A stretch of 53,767 nucleotides of DNA. Source: Erwinia sp. ErVv1 (GTDB lineage: Bacteria > Pseudomonadota > Gammaproteobacteria > Enterobacterales > Enterobacteriaceae). Location: contig NZ_CDPK01000013.1 in assembly GCF_900068895.1 (NCBI RefSeq), forward strand, positions 1,754 through 55,520, written 5' to 3'. The first letter of the stretch is position 1, and each line of letters starts with the position of its first letter. This document shows, in pieces, positions 1 through 8,877 of the stretch. Position numbers and translations under genes: made by a program. The notes below the pieces were generated by a model, which did not search any database, had not been told where the DNA came from, and saw nothing but the letters and a program-made list of their open reading frames with translations.

Positions 1-11
1 ACAGAATCGGT

Positions 12-88
12 GGAGCGGTAGTTCAGTTGGTTAGAATACCTGCCTGTCACGCAGGGGGTCGCGGGTTCGAGCCCCGTCCGTTCCGCCA
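12..88 (+). tRNA. aspU: tRNA-Asp (GTC), aspU-like
   Basis: This 77-nt cloverleaf has a 7-bp acceptor stem (GGAGCGG pairing with CCGTTCC), encoded CCA, a GTC anticodon in the loop CTGTCAC, and a GTTCGAG T-loop. It is identical base for base to the second tRNA-Asp of this window. In E. coli the tRNA-Asp before the yafD region is aspU, at the end of the rrnH operon. The upstream rRNA lies outside this window, so the rrn link is inferred from gene order. A strong terminator follows at once. Confidence 0.97.
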
Positions 89-99
89 CTTATCATTAG

Positions 100-129
100 A
101 CCCTGAGTCATCTGACTCAGGGTTTTTTT
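100..129 (+). terminator. Intrinsic terminator after tRNA-Asp
   Basis: An 11-bp perfect stem (ACCCTGAGTCA and its complement) with a 2-nt gap at the tip is followed by seven T. It would end transcription from the tRNA and any rRNA operon upstream. Confidence 0.9.
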
Positions 130-294
130 GTATGCGAAAAAAGCCATCACAAGACAGACAGTGGCTTCTCATCAATATTTGTTTACTGACAATCCAGTCT
201 TATTAGCATGCTCCGATTGAAACTAAGCCCCAAAGCCCTTATAACATCATTACGGCATATATTATTCAGCAGTCATTAAAACCAGGCGGGTAGC

Positions 295-1098
295 GTGCGT
301 AAAAAGACCTATGCCATGAGATATGTAGCAGGGCAGCCAGCGGAGCGTATATTCCCGCCTGGTGCCATGCTGCACGTCGGAAAGGCATTACCGCCCGGAG
401 CCCCTTTGACCGCAGACTCTTCGCTGCGCGTACTGGTATGGAATATCTTCAAGCAGCAGCGCGCTGACTGGCTTTCGGTTCTGCAGAATTTCGGTAAAGA
501 TGCTCACCTTGTACTTTTGCAGGAGGCCCAGACCACCCCGGAACTGGTGCGCTTTGCTACAAGCAATTACCTGGCTGCCGATCAGGTCCCCGCCTTTTCT
601 CTGCCGCAGCATCCATCGGGCGTAATGACGCTGGCATCAGCGCATGCGGTTTACTGCTGCCCACTGCGCGAACGTGAACCTTTACTTCGGTTATCAAAGT
701 CCGCGCTGGTTACCGCTTACCCATTGCCCAATGAGCAAATGCTGATGGTGGTGAATATTCATGCTGTTAACTTCAGCTTAGGTGTTGATGTCTACAGCAA
801 GCAGCTGGGCCCGATAGGTGAACAAATCATCCACCATAAGGGGCCTGTCATCATGGCGGGTGATTTTAATGCCTGGAGCCGTCAGCGTATTTACGCTTTG
901 TATAATTTCGCCAGGGACATGGGGCTGAAAGAGGTCAGTTTTACCGACGATCACCGGCGCAAAGCCTTTGGTCGGCCATTAGACTTCGTATTTTACCGCG
1001 ACATGAGAGTGACTGAAGCCACCGTGCTTGTCACCCGCGCCTCCGATCACAATCCGCTACTCGTTGAATTCACTCCCAGCAGGCCTGTGCTTCTATAA
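295..1098 (+). CDS. yafD: YafD, endonuclease/exonuclease/phosphatase-family protein
   Basis: The 267-aa protein belongs to the EEP (Mg-dependent DNase I/exonuclease III-like) superfamily. Visible motifs are VWN at 48-50, LLQE at 74-77 with the metal-binding Glu77, GDFN at 189-192 and SDHNP at 250-254, the usual catalytic order of the fold. Length and N-terminus match E. coli YafD (about 266 aa), which supports the GTG start preceded by an AGGCGGG-like ribosome site. The physiological substrate is not firmly established. It is followed by yafE in the same direction, as in E. coli. In E. coli, yafC and dkgB lie between aspU and yafD; both are absent here. Confidence 0.93.
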   Translation: MRKKTYAMRYVAGQPAERIFPPGAMLHVGKALPPGAPLTADSSLRVLVWNIFKQQRADWLSVLQNFGKDAHLVLLQEAQTTPELVRFATSNYLAADQVPAFSLPQHPSGVMTLASAHAVYCCPLREREPLLRLSKSALVTAYPLPNEQMLMVVNIHAVNFSLGVDVYSKQLGPIGEQIIHHKGPVIMAGDFNAWSRQRIYALYNFARDMGLKEVSFTDDHRRKAFGRPLDFVFYRDMRVTEATVLVTRASDHNPLLVEFTPSRPVLL

Positions 1099-1176
1099 GA
1101 ATGTTCTGCCTGCTATCAGGGCAGGCACCTCCCGCGTTCTGCCCATCATTTCAACAATAAAAAGGAAATTCGCGTC

Positions 1177-1941
1177 ATGGCAAAACATCATCACGATCAC
1201 GTTGAAAAGCAATTTGGCGACCAGGCCAGCGCTTATCTGACAAGTGCTGTACACGTGAGCGGTAGCGATCTGATCAGGCTTGGGGAACGTTTGTCTGCTG
1301 AGAAAGATGCCTCAGTGCTTGATCTGGGCTGTGGCGGTGGGCATGCGAGCTATGCGGCAGCCCGGCATGTTTCGAGCGTGGTTGCTTATGACCTCTCAGA
1401 AAAAATGCTTGCGGTGGTAAATGAGGCAGCGAAGGAGCAGGGCTTAACGAACTTAACCACTCAGTGGGGGTATGCAGAACAGCTCCCCTTTGAGGACGAA
1501 CAGTTTGATATTGTCATCAGTCGCTACTCTGCACATCACTGGCACGACGTAGGAAGTGCAATGCGCGAAGTGAAGCGCGTACTCAAGCCCGGCGGGAAGG
1601 TGATCTTTATGGACGTCAGCGCGCCGGGGAACGCCGTACTGGATATCTGGCTGCAAACCGTTGAGGCCCTGCGCGATACGTCTCATGTGCGGGATTACGC
1701 GCCGGGGGAGTGGCTCACGATGTTCACCGAGGCTGGCCTTGCTATCACAGCGGTTAGCCATGACCGACTGGAGCTTGAGTTTTCAAGCTGGACAGAACGA
1801 ATGCGCACGCCGCCGTTGATGATTGAAGCCATCCGCGCTTATCAGCAATCGGCTTCTGAAGATGTGCAGCGCTATTACGCGCTGAAGCCAGATGGAAGCT
1901 TCAGCACTGATACTCTCTTTATCGAGGCAGTGAAGCGGTAG
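1177..1941 (+). CDS. yafE: YafE, class I SAM-dependent methyltransferase
   Basis: A 254-aa methyltransferase of the UbiE/Methyltransf_11 type. The SAM-binding motif I, LDLGCGGGH, is at residues 48-56, and a post-motif region around 110-130 (FDIVISRYSAHHW) fits the family. The N-terminus is histidine-rich (HHHDH), which is unusual but lies outside the fold. The ATG has a good AAAGGA site upstream. The substrate is unknown. It is 78 bp after yafD and convergent with mltD, with a bidirectional terminator between them. Confidence 0.9.
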   Translation: MAKHHHDHVEKQFGDQASAYLTSAVHVSGSDLIRLGERLSAEKDASVLDLGCGGGHASYAAARHVSSVVAYDLSEKMLAVVNEAAKEQGLTNLTTQWGYAEQLPFEDEQFDIVISRYSAHHWHDVGSAMREVKRVLKPGGKVIFMDVSAPGNAVLDIWLQTVEALRDTSHVRDYAPGEWLTMFTEAGLAITAVSHDRLELEFSSWTERMRTPPLMIEAIRAYQQSASEDVQRYYALKPDGSFSTDTLFIEAVKR

Positions 1942-1985
1942 TTCAAAGGGCAGGGACCTGGAATCTGTAGCCAGGGAGCAGGAAT

Positions 1986-2017
1986 AAAAAAAAGCCAATC
2001 ATCAGATTGGCTTTTTT
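1986..2017. terminator. Bidirectional terminator between yafE and mltD
   Basis: A run of eight A, a 7-bp stem GCCAATC with loop ATCA, and a run of six T make a symmetric intrinsic terminator. It can serve both the rightward yafE transcript and the leftward mltD transcript. Confidence 0.9.
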
Positions 2018-2031
2018 ATTGTTGAGTGAGC

Positions 2032-3408
2032 TTAGCTGTCAGGCGTGGCGCTGTTATTAACAAACAGCGTCAGCTTATCGCCGGGCTGAATGTTTTTACT
2101 GCCGCTGCTATTCCAGCGCATCACATCCTGCATTTCAACGCCATGGCGCTTTGCAATGCTGGCCAGAGAATCACCTTTGCGAACCTGATAGGTGATGCTG
2201 TTGCCATTATCGGCCAGTTTAGCTGCGTTTCCGCTGCTGCCCAGGCTTAGCGTTTGTCCCGGCTTAATGTTGCCGCCACGGATGTTATTAGCACGCTGTA
2301 GGTCCGCCATCGACACGTTCAGGCGCTTTGCAATACCCGACAGGGTATCGCCACTGCGGACTTTGTACGACGCTGTAGCGGTATTGCTCGCCAGCGCAAC
2401 GTTCTGAACAGCGGCAATGTCGCCGGTTGCCAGAGAGTTACGCAGCTGCGCCACGTTCGACTTTGGCACCATAATGTAGTGGGGGCCGGTAGGTCCCGTA
2501 CTACTGCGCTTATAACCCGCGTTAAAGCTTTTTAACTTACTCAGTGACATGCCAGCCATTTCGGCCGCCTGCGTCAGCTCTATCGGCTGCCCAACTTCAA
2601 CCCGTGCCAGAGCCCGCGTTTCGTTCGGCTTCGGCAACTGGATACCGTACCGCTTATTATTCTTAAGCAACTCGCCAAGCGCCAGCATTTTAGGCACGTA
2701 GATCGTCGTTTCCCTGGGCAGAGAAAGAGACCAGAAATCCGTAGGCTTCCCGCGGGATTTATTGGCTTTCATCGCCTTCAGAACGCGACCTTCACCACTG
2801 TTGTAAGCGGCAATGGTCAGTAACCAGTCGCCGCCAAACATGCGGTTCATCCGCTCCATCATATCCAGCGCCACTTTGGTTGAAGCCACGACGTCACGTC
2901 GTCCATCATACCACTGTGTCTGCTTCAGACCGTAGTTACGCCCCGTCTGCGGTACTATCTGCCAGATGCCCGCGGCATTAGCAGTTGAAGTTGCATGGGG
3001 ATCAAAAGCGCTCTCCACTATGGGTAGTAGTACCAGTTCCATCGGCATTTTACGTTGCTTAATCTGCTCGACAATCCAGTACATATACGGCTCTGCCCGT
3101 AATGTTACATCGTGGAGATAGCTCTTGTTTCTTAAGTATTTTTGTTTTTGTTCGCGTATCCGGGGATTATCCGGAACCTTCATCTTCAGCTCGTCGCCAA
3201 TGAAATTCCATAGATCCTGATCTTGCGTAAGGCGGGTCCCATCGTCCTGCCAGCGCGGTGATAAAAGTCGATCTGCATCATTTGAATTATCATTTTGACC
3301 CGCTGAAGACAAACTCTGTGCATGCTGTTCCGGTACGTTGGCGTCATGTTGTGACGCCTGGCACCCCACCAGCAAGACCGAGGCGAAAAATATCGCTATA
3401 GCCTTCAT
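2032..3408 (-). CDS. mltD: Membrane-bound lytic murein transglycosylase D
   Basis: A 458-aa lipoprotein that cleaves peptidoglycan glycan strands, leaving 1,6-anhydromuropeptides. The N-terminus is a lipoprotein signal with lipobox LVGC (Cys16). A soluble-lytic-transglycosylase domain follows, with the catalytic Glu132 in IVESAFDP and the AGIWQ motif near 146-150. Two LysM peptidoglycan-binding repeats occupy about 345-390 and 405-450. Length is close to E. coli MltD (452 aa). It is followed on the same strand by nothing before the shared terminator and preceded by gloB, as in E. coli. Confidence 0.96.
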   Translation of the reverse strand: MKAIAIFFASVLLVGCQASQHDANVPEQHAQSLSSAGQNDNSNDADRLLSPRWQDDGTRLTQDQDLWNFIGDELKMKVPDNPRIREQKQKYLRNKSYLHDVTLRAEPYMYWIVEQIKQRKMPMELVLLPIVESAFDPHATSTANAAGIWQIVPQTGRNYGLKQTQWYDGRRDVVASTKVALDMMERMNRMFGGDWLLTIAAYNSGEGRVLKAMKANKSRGKPTDFWSLSLPRETTIYVPKMLALGELLKNNKRYGIQLPKPNETRALARVEVGQPIELTQAAEMAGMSLSKLKSFNAGYKRSSTGPTGPHYIMVPKSNVAQLRNSLATGDIAAVQNVALASNTATASYKVRSGDTLSGIAKRLNVSMADLQRANNIRGGNIKPGQTLSLGSSGNAAKLADNGNSITYQVRKGDSLASIAKRHGVEMQDVMRWNSSGSKNIQPGDKLTLFVNNSATPDS

Positions 3409-3478
3409 GTGTGTGTCAATTTGTCGCTTAAAAGACGAGCAACTATACGTGCATGGCTAAACCAATACAACCCGAAAA

Positions 3479-4234
3479 TCAAAAATTGTCTTTCTTCTCG
3501 CGTAGAGTCGCAAAAACCTGCCATTCATGTTGTGGAGATGTTTCATAACCAAGAGTTCTTTGTAAATCAGTATCTTGAGTGCGTAGGAAAATATTTATTT
3601 TCCTCTCATTACCCAGCGTTACGGGCAAGGTTACCCTGTTTTTCGCTCGTAACTCCTTAATTTGCTGGTAATACCGATCTATTTCAACATCCTGAGGTAA
3701 AACGGCATGGGCAAACTTCATATTCGATAAAGTATACTCATGTGCGCAACATATTAGTGTATTTTCGGGGAGCTTGTTAAGCTTTTGAAAAGATTCATAC
3801 ATTTGCCTTGGTGTGCCTTCGAACAGCCGCCCGCAGCCGCCGGAAAAGAGCGTATCCCCACAGAAAAGGTAAGGGTGACTGAAATATGAGATATGTCCTA
3901 AAGTATGGCCCGGCGTATGATAAATACTAAATTCGCAGCCCAAAATAGCGACCTTATCACCCTCTCCAACCAGCACATTTGCCCCTTTATCGCGCGTTTC
4001 CTCTGGGCCATATACCGGCAGATCGGGGTATGTTTTAAGAAGTTCTTTTACGCCGCCAACGTGGTCATGGTGATGATGAGTTAAAAGAATGGCGACCGGC
4101 TGCCAGCTGTTTTTTTCCAGCGCCGCCAGTACCGGTGCCGCTTCGCCTGGATCCACAATCAGACACTGTCCTTCTTCGTTACTTAATGACCAGATGTAGT
4201 TGTCCTGAAATGCCGGAATGCTGGTAAGATTCAT
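3479..4234 (-). CDS. gloB: Hydroxyacylglutathione hydrolase (glyoxalase II)
   Basis: This 251-aa metallo-beta-lactamase-fold enzyme hydrolyses S-lactoylglutathione to lactate and glutathione, the second step of methylglyoxal detoxification. The binuclear metal motif THHHHDH is at about 52-58, followed by the HTPGHTLGH and CGDTLF motifs. Two ATG codons stand in tandem. The second one is chosen because GAGG lies five bases before it and it gives the E. coli length of 251 aa. The gene is divergent from yafS, which starts 44 bp away. Confidence 0.95.
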   Translation of the reverse strand: MNLTSIPAFQDNYIWSLSNEEGQCLIVDPGEAAPVLAALEKNSWQPVAILLTHHHHDHVGGVKELLKTYPDLPVYGPEETRDKGANVLVGEGDKVAILGCEFSIYHTPGHTLGHISYFSHPYLFCGDTLFSGGCGRLFEGTPRQMYESFQKLNKLPENTLICCAHEYTLSNMKFAHAVLPQDVEIDRYYQQIKELRAKNRVTLPVTLGNERKINIFLRTQDTDLQRTLGYETSPQHEWQVFATLREKKDNF

Positions 4235-4278
4235 CATCGCCTCGTTTAATGGCCGAAATGGAAAGAAGATGGTAAAGC

Positions 4279-5016
4279 ATGAAGCCTGCTAAAACACGCC
4301 AAATTCGTCATGCGCCACACTCCTGGGCGGAAATGCCATGGGGAGAATTTTATCGTGATGCGCTCACGTCACACCTCCAGCCCTGTCTTGCGCGGATTTA
4401 CGGCTTCCATTTGCTAAAAGTGGGCGATCTCAGCGCAGAAATCGATACCAGCCACTGCGCGATATCCCATCAGGTAAATGTCGGACTGTATGGTGAGCGG
4501 TTGCAGGTGCAGGCCGATCCGATGAGCCTGCCGTTTGAATCGAAATCCGTGGATGCCTGCCTGTTGGCCCACTGCCTGGCATGGAGTAGCGATCCGCACC
4601 GCGTTCTGCGGGAGGTGGACAGGGTGCTGATTGACGATGGCTGGATAATTATCAGCGGCTTTAACCCATTCAGCGTGCTGGGCATTGGGAAACTTGTTCC
4701 CGGCCTGGGCCGCCGCATTCCGTGGAACAGTCGCATGTTTACCCAAATGCGGCTGATGGACTGGCTAAGCCTGCTTAATTATGAAGTGGTCCAGCGGACG
4801 CGGTTCCAGGTACTGCCATGGAACCGCCAGGGAGGAAAGACCATCAGTACGCATTTTCCTGCGCTGGGCTGTTTAAGCATTATTGTGGCGCGCAAGCGTA
4901 CCTTTCCCCTGACCCTGAACCCGGCGAAAAAGGCCGCGGCAGCACGGCGAATCAGCGCCGCTGTCGGCGCAACCCGCCAGTTCCACTCGCGGCATCGCGA
5001 TCAGGATCCAGACTGA
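4279..5016 (+). CDS. yafS: YafS, putative SAM-dependent methyltransferase
   Basis: A 245-aa protein of the Methyltransf_11 family, the same length class as E. coli YafS (about 240 aa). The Rossmann core is recognisable around residues 75-125, with [26 protein letters not shown] resembling the post-II region of small-molecule methyltransferases. The classical glycine-rich motif I is weak, as in the family, and the substrate is unknown. The 3' end overlaps the 3' end of the convergent rnhA by 16 bp. The C-terminal 25 residues are rich in Ala and Arg. Confidence 0.85.
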   Translation: MKPAKTRQIRHAPHSWAEMPWGEFYRDALTSHLQPCLARIYGFHLLKVGDLSAEIDTSHCAISHQVNVGLYGERLQVQADPMSLPFESKSVDACLLAHCLAWSSDPHRVLREVDRVLIDDGWIIISGFNPFSVLGIGKLVPGLGRRIPWNSRMFTQMRLMDWLSLLNYEVVQRTRFQVLPWNRQGGKTISTHFPALGCLSIIVARKRTFPLTLNPAKKAAAARRISAAVGATRQFHSRHRDQDPD

Positions 5017-5468
5017 TAGCCAATATCTTCGAAGGCCGGACTACCGGCTGCCGCACGCGCCAGTTCGTCACAGCGCTCATTTTCAACATGACCGGCGTGG
5101 CCCTTAACCCATTCCCATTTAATCTGGTGATGGCTTAACGCGGCGTCGAGCCTTTTCCACAGATCGACGTTTTTGACCGGCTTTTTATCCGTGGTTTTCC
5201 AGCCACGCTTTTTCCAGTTATGGATCCAACTGGTGATCCCCTGGCGAACATACTGACTGTCGGTACTCAGCACCACTTCACACTGCTCGCTGAGGGCCTC
5301 AAGCGCGACGATTGCGGCCATCAACTCCATGCGGTTATTGGTGGTTAAAAAATATCCTGAGCTGAAGGTTTTTTCGTGCTTACCGTAGCGTAAAATAGCG
5401 CCATAACCACCCGGGCCGGGGTTGCCCAGGCACGACCCATCGGTGAAAATTTCTACCTGCTTAGGCAT
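5001..5468 (-). CDS. rnhA: Ribonuclease HI
   Basis: A 155-aa enzyme that cuts the RNA strand of RNA-DNA hybrids, removing R-loops and primers. All catalytic residues are present at the E. coli positions: Asp10, Glu48, Asp70, His124 and Asp134. The length is identical to E. coli RNase HI. It is divergent from dnaQ with 51 bp between the starts, the arrangement known from E. coli where their promoters overlap. Confidence 0.98.
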   Translation of the reverse strand: MPKQVEIFTDGSCLGNPGPGGYGAILRYGKHEKTFSSGYFLTTNNRMELMAAIVALEALSEQCEVVLSTDSQYVRQGITSWIHNWKKRGWKTTDKKPVKNVDLWKRLDAALSHHQIKWEWVKGHAGHVENERCDELARAAAGSPAFEDIGYQSGS

Positions 5469-5519
5469 CTCTGGTAGACTCCCTGCTGAAAAATGCTAAG
5501 TCTGACATAAACGGGTCCT

Positions 5520-6254
5520 ATGAGCACAGTAAATACAACGCGTCAGATTGTTCTCGATACTGAAACCACCGGTATGAACATGATCGGGGTGCACTACGAA
5601 GGGCATCGCATCATTGAAATTGGTGCCGTTGAGGTAGTGAACCGCCGTCTGACCGGCAATAACTATCATGTTTACCTCAAGCCGGACCGGCTGGTCGATC
5701 CTGAGGCATTTGGCGTCCACGGGATTGCGGATGAATTTCTCGCTGATAAACCTGCGTTTGCGGATATTGCGGATGAGTTTCTCGCCTATATCGACGGCGC
5801 GGAGCTGGTCATCCATAACGCCTCGTTTGATATCGGCTTTATGGACTATGAGTTTTCAAAGCTTGGCCGGGATATCCCGAAGACCAGCACCTTCTGTAAG
5901 GTCACGGACAGCCTGGCGATGGCGCGCAAGCTGTTTCCCGGTAAGCGAAACAGCCTTGATGCCCTCTGTTCACGCTATGAAATAGACAACACCCGACGAA
6001 CGCTTCACGGCGCGCTGCTGGACGCCGAAATTCTCGCCGAAGTCTTTCTGACCATGACCGGCGGCCAGACGTCGCTGACTTTCTCAATGGAAGGAGAGCG
6101 TCAGCAGCAGGCCAGTGGCGACACCATCCACCGTATCGCGCGTCCTGCTTCCGGGCTGCGGGTCGTGGCGGCCACGGACGAAGAGATCGCCGCCCACGAA
6201 TCGCGTCTTGATTTGGTTATGAAGAAGGGCGGAAGCTGTCTCTGGCGGGCCTGA
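5520..6254 (+). CDS. dnaQ: DNA polymerase III epsilon subunit (proofreading 3'-5' exonuclease)
   Basis: The 244-aa proofreading subunit of the replicative polymerase core. DEDDh exonuclease residues are visible: Asp13 and Glu15 in DTETTG, Asp104 in HNASFD, His163 and Asp168. A beta-clamp-binding motif, QTSLTF at 183-188, follows the catalytic domain, and the last 50 residues form the tail that binds the alpha subunit. It is divergent from rnhA, and the next gene is tRNA-Asp (aspV), exactly as in E. coli. Confidence 0.98.
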   Translation: MSTVNTTRQIVLDTETTGMNMIGVHYEGHRIIEIGAVEVVNRRLTGNNYHVYLKPDRLVDPEAFGVHGIADEFLADKPAFADIADEFLAYIDGAELVIHNASFDIGFMDYEFSKLGRDIPKTSTFCKVTDSLAMARKLFPGKRNSLDALCSRYEIDNTRRTLHGALLDAEILAEVFLTMTGGQTSLTFSMEGERQQQASGDTIHRIARPASGLRVVAATDEEIAAHESRLDLVMKKGGSCLWRA

Positions 6255-6316
6255 CGCGTGCTGAAGAGATTATGTGTGAAAAACGCGCAGTCGGTGGCAG
6301 GCCGGTAGAAAAAGCG

Positions 6317-6345
6317 TTGACGACCGCAGCGCCTCACCGTAATAT
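6317..6345 (+). promoter_or_regulatory. Sigma-70 promoter of the second tRNA-Asp
   Basis: TTGACG and TAATAT are separated by exactly 17 bp and are followed by a GC-rich discriminator (CGCTCCG). That is typical of stable-RNA promoters under stringent control. The predicted start is near 6352, about 24 bp before the tRNA. Confidence 0.8.
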
Positions 6346-6375
6346 TCGCTCCGTTCCCGACGGGGAACAAAGCGC

Positions 6376-6452
6376 GGAGCGGTAGTTCAGTTGGTTAGAA
6401 TACCTGCCTGTCACGCAGGGGGTCGCGGGTTCGAGCCCCGTCCGTTCCGCCA
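6376..6452 (+). tRNA. aspV: tRNA-Asp (GTC), aspV
   Basis: Identical over all 77 bases to the tRNA-Asp at 12-88, with encoded CCA. Its place after dnaQ is that of E. coli aspV. It marks the edge of the conserved block: the next genes are the hpx cluster, not yafT as in E. coli. Confidence 0.97.
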
Positions 6453-6461
6453 AGTATCCAG

Positions 6462-6491
6462 AAAGCCTGATTCAGTAATGAATCAGGCTTT
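6462..6491. terminator. Terminator between aspV and hpxC
   Basis: A perfect 13-bp stem beginning AAAGCCTGATTCA with loop GTAA ends in a short T run. The flanking A and T runs are symmetric, so it can stop both the tRNA transcript and the convergent permease transcript. Confidence 0.85.
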
Positions 6492-6518
6492 CGTCGTTTA
6501 TAACCGCCCGTTATTCTG

Positions 6519-8015
6519 TTACTTCTTACCGACGGCAACCCGACCGGAAAACCCCTCAGCCTGAGCTACACGATCTTCGCGTGCCAGCCAGCGATAGCAC
6601 CCGGCTGACATCAGTGCGCCAATAAACCAGCTAAAGTTTGCCACTTCGTGCAGCCCCGGCGTAAAGCCAATTGCCAGACCAATCAGCACGGAGGGTATCA
6701 GTGCCGCAATGGCTTTCGGATTAAACCCGCCGCGATACCAGTACTTTCCTCCGGGAGAGTCATCAAACAGATCATCTACAGAAATCTCTCCACGCTTAAT
6801 GATATAGAAATCACAGAGCAGAATACCAAATAGCGGGCCGATAAAAGCGCCCAGAACGTCCAGCGTATAGTGGATAAGCTCCGGTGACTGGAAAAGGTTC
6901 CACGGCGTGAGTAGCACAGAGCCTACCGCCGCGATCATCCCACCGGTGCGGAAGCTGATTTTTTGCGGGGAGCAATTAGAGAAATCGAAAGCGGGCGAGA
7001 CAAAGTTAGCGACAATGTTAATACCAATGGTGGCGGTAATCATCGTTAGCAGCCCTATCGCGACGGCTAAATCGCTCCCCACCCGGCTGACGGTTTCGAT
7101 GGGATCGGTGATCATGCGGCCAAACAGCGACTGGGTGCCGGAGACGATAACCACGGTGACCACGGAGAACAGCAGGAAATTAAACGGCAGGCCCCAGCGG
7201 TTACCCCGACGGATCTCACCCATACTTTTGCCGTAACGAGAGAAATCACCAAAATTCAGCAGCGGGCCGGAGAAATAGGAAACGACCAGCGCGCTGGCGG
7301 TAATCATCTTCCATACCTGCTCACCCGCCGAAAGCTGCTTACTCGCGAGCGTCAGCGTAATGCCGCTAAAGCCGGTCTTGTATACAATCCATCCTGCTAA
7401 CGACAGCATAACGACATAGACCGCAGGCCCCGCGATATCAATAAAGCGCTTAATGGCGCTCATACCGTGCCAGAAGACCAGGGCCTGAGCGACCCACATA
7501 ATGCCGAAGCAGCACCAGCCCAGCGTGGAAAGGCCCAGCCAGGCGGTATGGGTTAGCGGTGCCAGCGCGGGCCAGAACTTAAGCGTAACCAGCATCAGGG
7601 CATTAGCCGCCAGCCAGGTCTGGATCCCGTACCAGGCGAAAGCGATCAGCCCGCGGATCACTGCCGGAATATTTGCGCCGAATACGCCGAATGCCTGTCG
7701 ACAAATGACCGCATAGGGCACGCCTGCTATCTGGCTGGGGCGGGCCACCAGGTTAGCAAAAATCTGCACAATGCAAATCCCCACCAGCAGGCATAGCAGC
7801 ACCTGCCAGCTTGCCAGACCGAGCGTAAAGAAGCTGGCGGCCACGACATAGCCTCCCATGCTGTGCACATCCGACATCCAGAAAGAAAAAATATTGTACC
7901 AGCTCCAGTTTTGATCGCGGGTAGGTGCCAGATCTTCGTTACACAGGCGTGGACTGTAATGCGCCTGATTTGCCGCGCGGGATGTGTTAGTTGCGCTCTG
8001 GTGGGTTATTGGCAT
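6519..8015 (-). CDS. hpxC: NCS1-family nucleobase/allantoin:cation symporter (HpxC-like)
   Basis: A 498-aa inner-membrane transporter of the nucleobase:cation symporter-1 family with about 12 hydrophobic segments. The hallmark N-terminal motif is present (LCNEDLAPTRDQNWSWYN, then FWMSDVHSMGGY). The ATG at 8015 is preceded by AGAGGAG. A longer in-frame extension to 8135 would run through the promoter elements and is rejected. It is divergent from the allantoin genes hpxS-A-B. In Klebsiella pneumoniae, a permease gene hpxC is likewise associated with hpxSAB, so allantoin is the most likely substrate; hydantoins or other nucleobases remain possible. Confidence 0.85.
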   Translation of the reverse strand: MPITHQSATNTSRAANQAHYSPRLCNEDLAPTRDQNWSWYNIFSFWMSDVHSMGGYVVAASFFTLGLASWQVLLCLLVGICIVQIFANLVARPSQIAGVPYAVICRQAFGVFGANIPAVIRGLIAFAWYGIQTWLAANALMLVTLKFWPALAPLTHTAWLGLSTLGWCCFGIMWVAQALVFWHGMSAIKRFIDIAGPAVYVVMLSLAGWIVYKTGFSGITLTLASKQLSAGEQVWKMITASALVVSYFSGPLLNFGDFSRYGKSMGEIRRGNRWGLPFNFLLFSVVTVVIVSGTQSLFGRMITDPIETVSRVGSDLAVAIGLLTMITATIGINIVANFVSPAFDFSNCSPQKISFRTGGMIAAVGSVLLTPWNLFQSPELIHYTLDVLGAFIGPLFGILLCDFYIIKRGEISVDDLFDDSPGGKYWYRGGFNPKAIAALIPSVLIGLAIGFTPGLHEVANFSWFIGALMSAGCYRWLAREDRVAQAEGFSGRVAVGKK

Positions 8016-8067
8016 GAAAGCTGCTCCTCTTATTTCGCTCTGCATGTATTCGGAATGAAGAGGACGT

Positions 8068-8084
8068 TGCAGCTTTCGGGCCAA
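8068..8084 (-). promoter_or_regulatory. Candidate sigma-54 (-24/-12) promoter of hpxC
   Basis: Read on the minus strand, TTGGCCCGAAAGCTGCA matches the sigma-54 consensus (TTGGCAC-N5-TTGCA) except at two positions. It keeps the near-invariant GG-N10-GC spacing. The predicted start is about 40 bases before the hpxC ATG. This would place the transporter under nitrogen limitation through NtrC. No NtrC enhancer site was identified by eye. Confidence 0.5.
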
Positions 8085-8093
8085 AGGTGATTT

Positions 8094-8125
8094 TTGTATA
8101 CAATAATTTAAATGAGTGTGTACGA
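8094..8125. promoter_or_regulatory. Two candidate HpxS (GntR/FadR-type) operators
   Basis: The perfect palindrome TTGTATACAA is at 8094-8103. A second copy, GTGTGTACGA (7 of 10 identical), is at 8116-8125, 22 bp or two helical turns away. A possible -10 (GATAAT, 8124-8129) overlaps the second box, and the first box abuts the -35 region. In K. pneumoniae, HpxS is reported to bind tandem sites over the -10 and -35 of hpxSAB, which fits this layout. Confidence 0.6.
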
Positions 8126-8160
8126 TAATCCGCACTATTTGACATCGGGTGGAGTGGTTA

Positions 8161-8877
8161 ATGAAGAGTGACAGCGGCTTTGAAACAGCCCCGGAGCAAC
8201 AGGATAAGGATGAATTTATCTATCAGGCGCTGATGTCGGCGATGGTTGAGCATCAGCTGCCGCCGGGAAGCAAACTGCCGGAAGAGGCACTTTCAGAGGT
8301 TTTTGGCGTCAGCCGTACCGGCATCCGTCAGGTGCTCCAGCGCCTTGCGGCAGTGCAAATGATTGTACTGACGCCCCGGCGTGGTGCACAGGTGGCCTTA
8401 CCCTCGGCGGAGGAAGCGAAGGAGATTCTGCATACGCGATCCCTTATTGAGTGTGCCAATCTGCCGGAGGTAGTGGAGCGCTGTCAGTCAACGCATCTGG
8501 TGGCGCTGGAGAAGATCAACCATGCTGAACAGCAGGCACATAAGGATCGCGACGGCCCGGCCGCTATTCGTCTTTCCGCTGACTTTCATATTAATCTACA
8601 GGCTATCTCCGGAAATCAGGTACTGACCGACATGGTCACCCGCCTTACTCAGCGATCTTCGCTGGTTATCGCTGCCTGGGGTGCGCCCTGGCAGCAGGGG
8701 TGCCGCTGCGACGATCACGATCGGCTGATTGAGCTGATGAGAAAAAAAGCGCTGGCTCCCCTTACTGACGCATTACAGCAACACTTTGCACATATTCTGG
8801 CCAGTCTGCGCTTTGCACCCGCAGGCGAAGCGACACTGGATTTCGCCAAAATATTCTCAGCGAAAGGGGAGAAATAA
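8161..8877 (+). CDS. hpxS: HpxS, GntR/FadR-family regulator of allantoin genes
   Basis: A 238-aa regulator with an N-terminal winged helix-turn-helix (about 15-80; LPPGSKLPEEALSEVFGVSR) and a C-terminal all-helical FCD ligand domain. The ATG at 8161 is preferred over an in-frame GTG at 8149 because GGTGGAG sits at the right distance before it. It is the first gene of a three-gene operon and overlaps hpxA by one base. In K. pneumoniae, HpxS acts on the hpxSAB promoter in response to allantoin. Here self-regulation and regulation of hpxC are inferred from the boxes just upstream. Confidence 0.85.
   Translation: MKSDSGFETAPEQQDKDEFIYQALMSAMVEHQLPPGSKLPEEALSEVFGVSRTGIRQVLQRLAAVQMIVLTPRRGAQVALPSAEEAKEILHTRSLIECANLPEVVERCQSTHLVALEKINHAEQQAHKDRDGPAAIRLSADFHINLQAISGNQVLTDMVTRLTQRSSLVIAAWGAPWQQGCRCDDHDRLIELMRKKALAPLTDALQQHFAHILASLRFAPAGEATLDFAKIFSAKGEK

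Noticed and set aside
6376-6452. tRNA-Asp as the attachment site of an integrated island
   Set aside because: No integrase follows and no second copy of the tRNA 3' end is found downstream within the window; the other copy is a complete tRNA gene.
8015-8135. Extended N-terminus of the hpxC permease
   Set aside because: The added 40 residues would be coded by the promoter/operator region, and the downstream ATG has a much better ribosome site.
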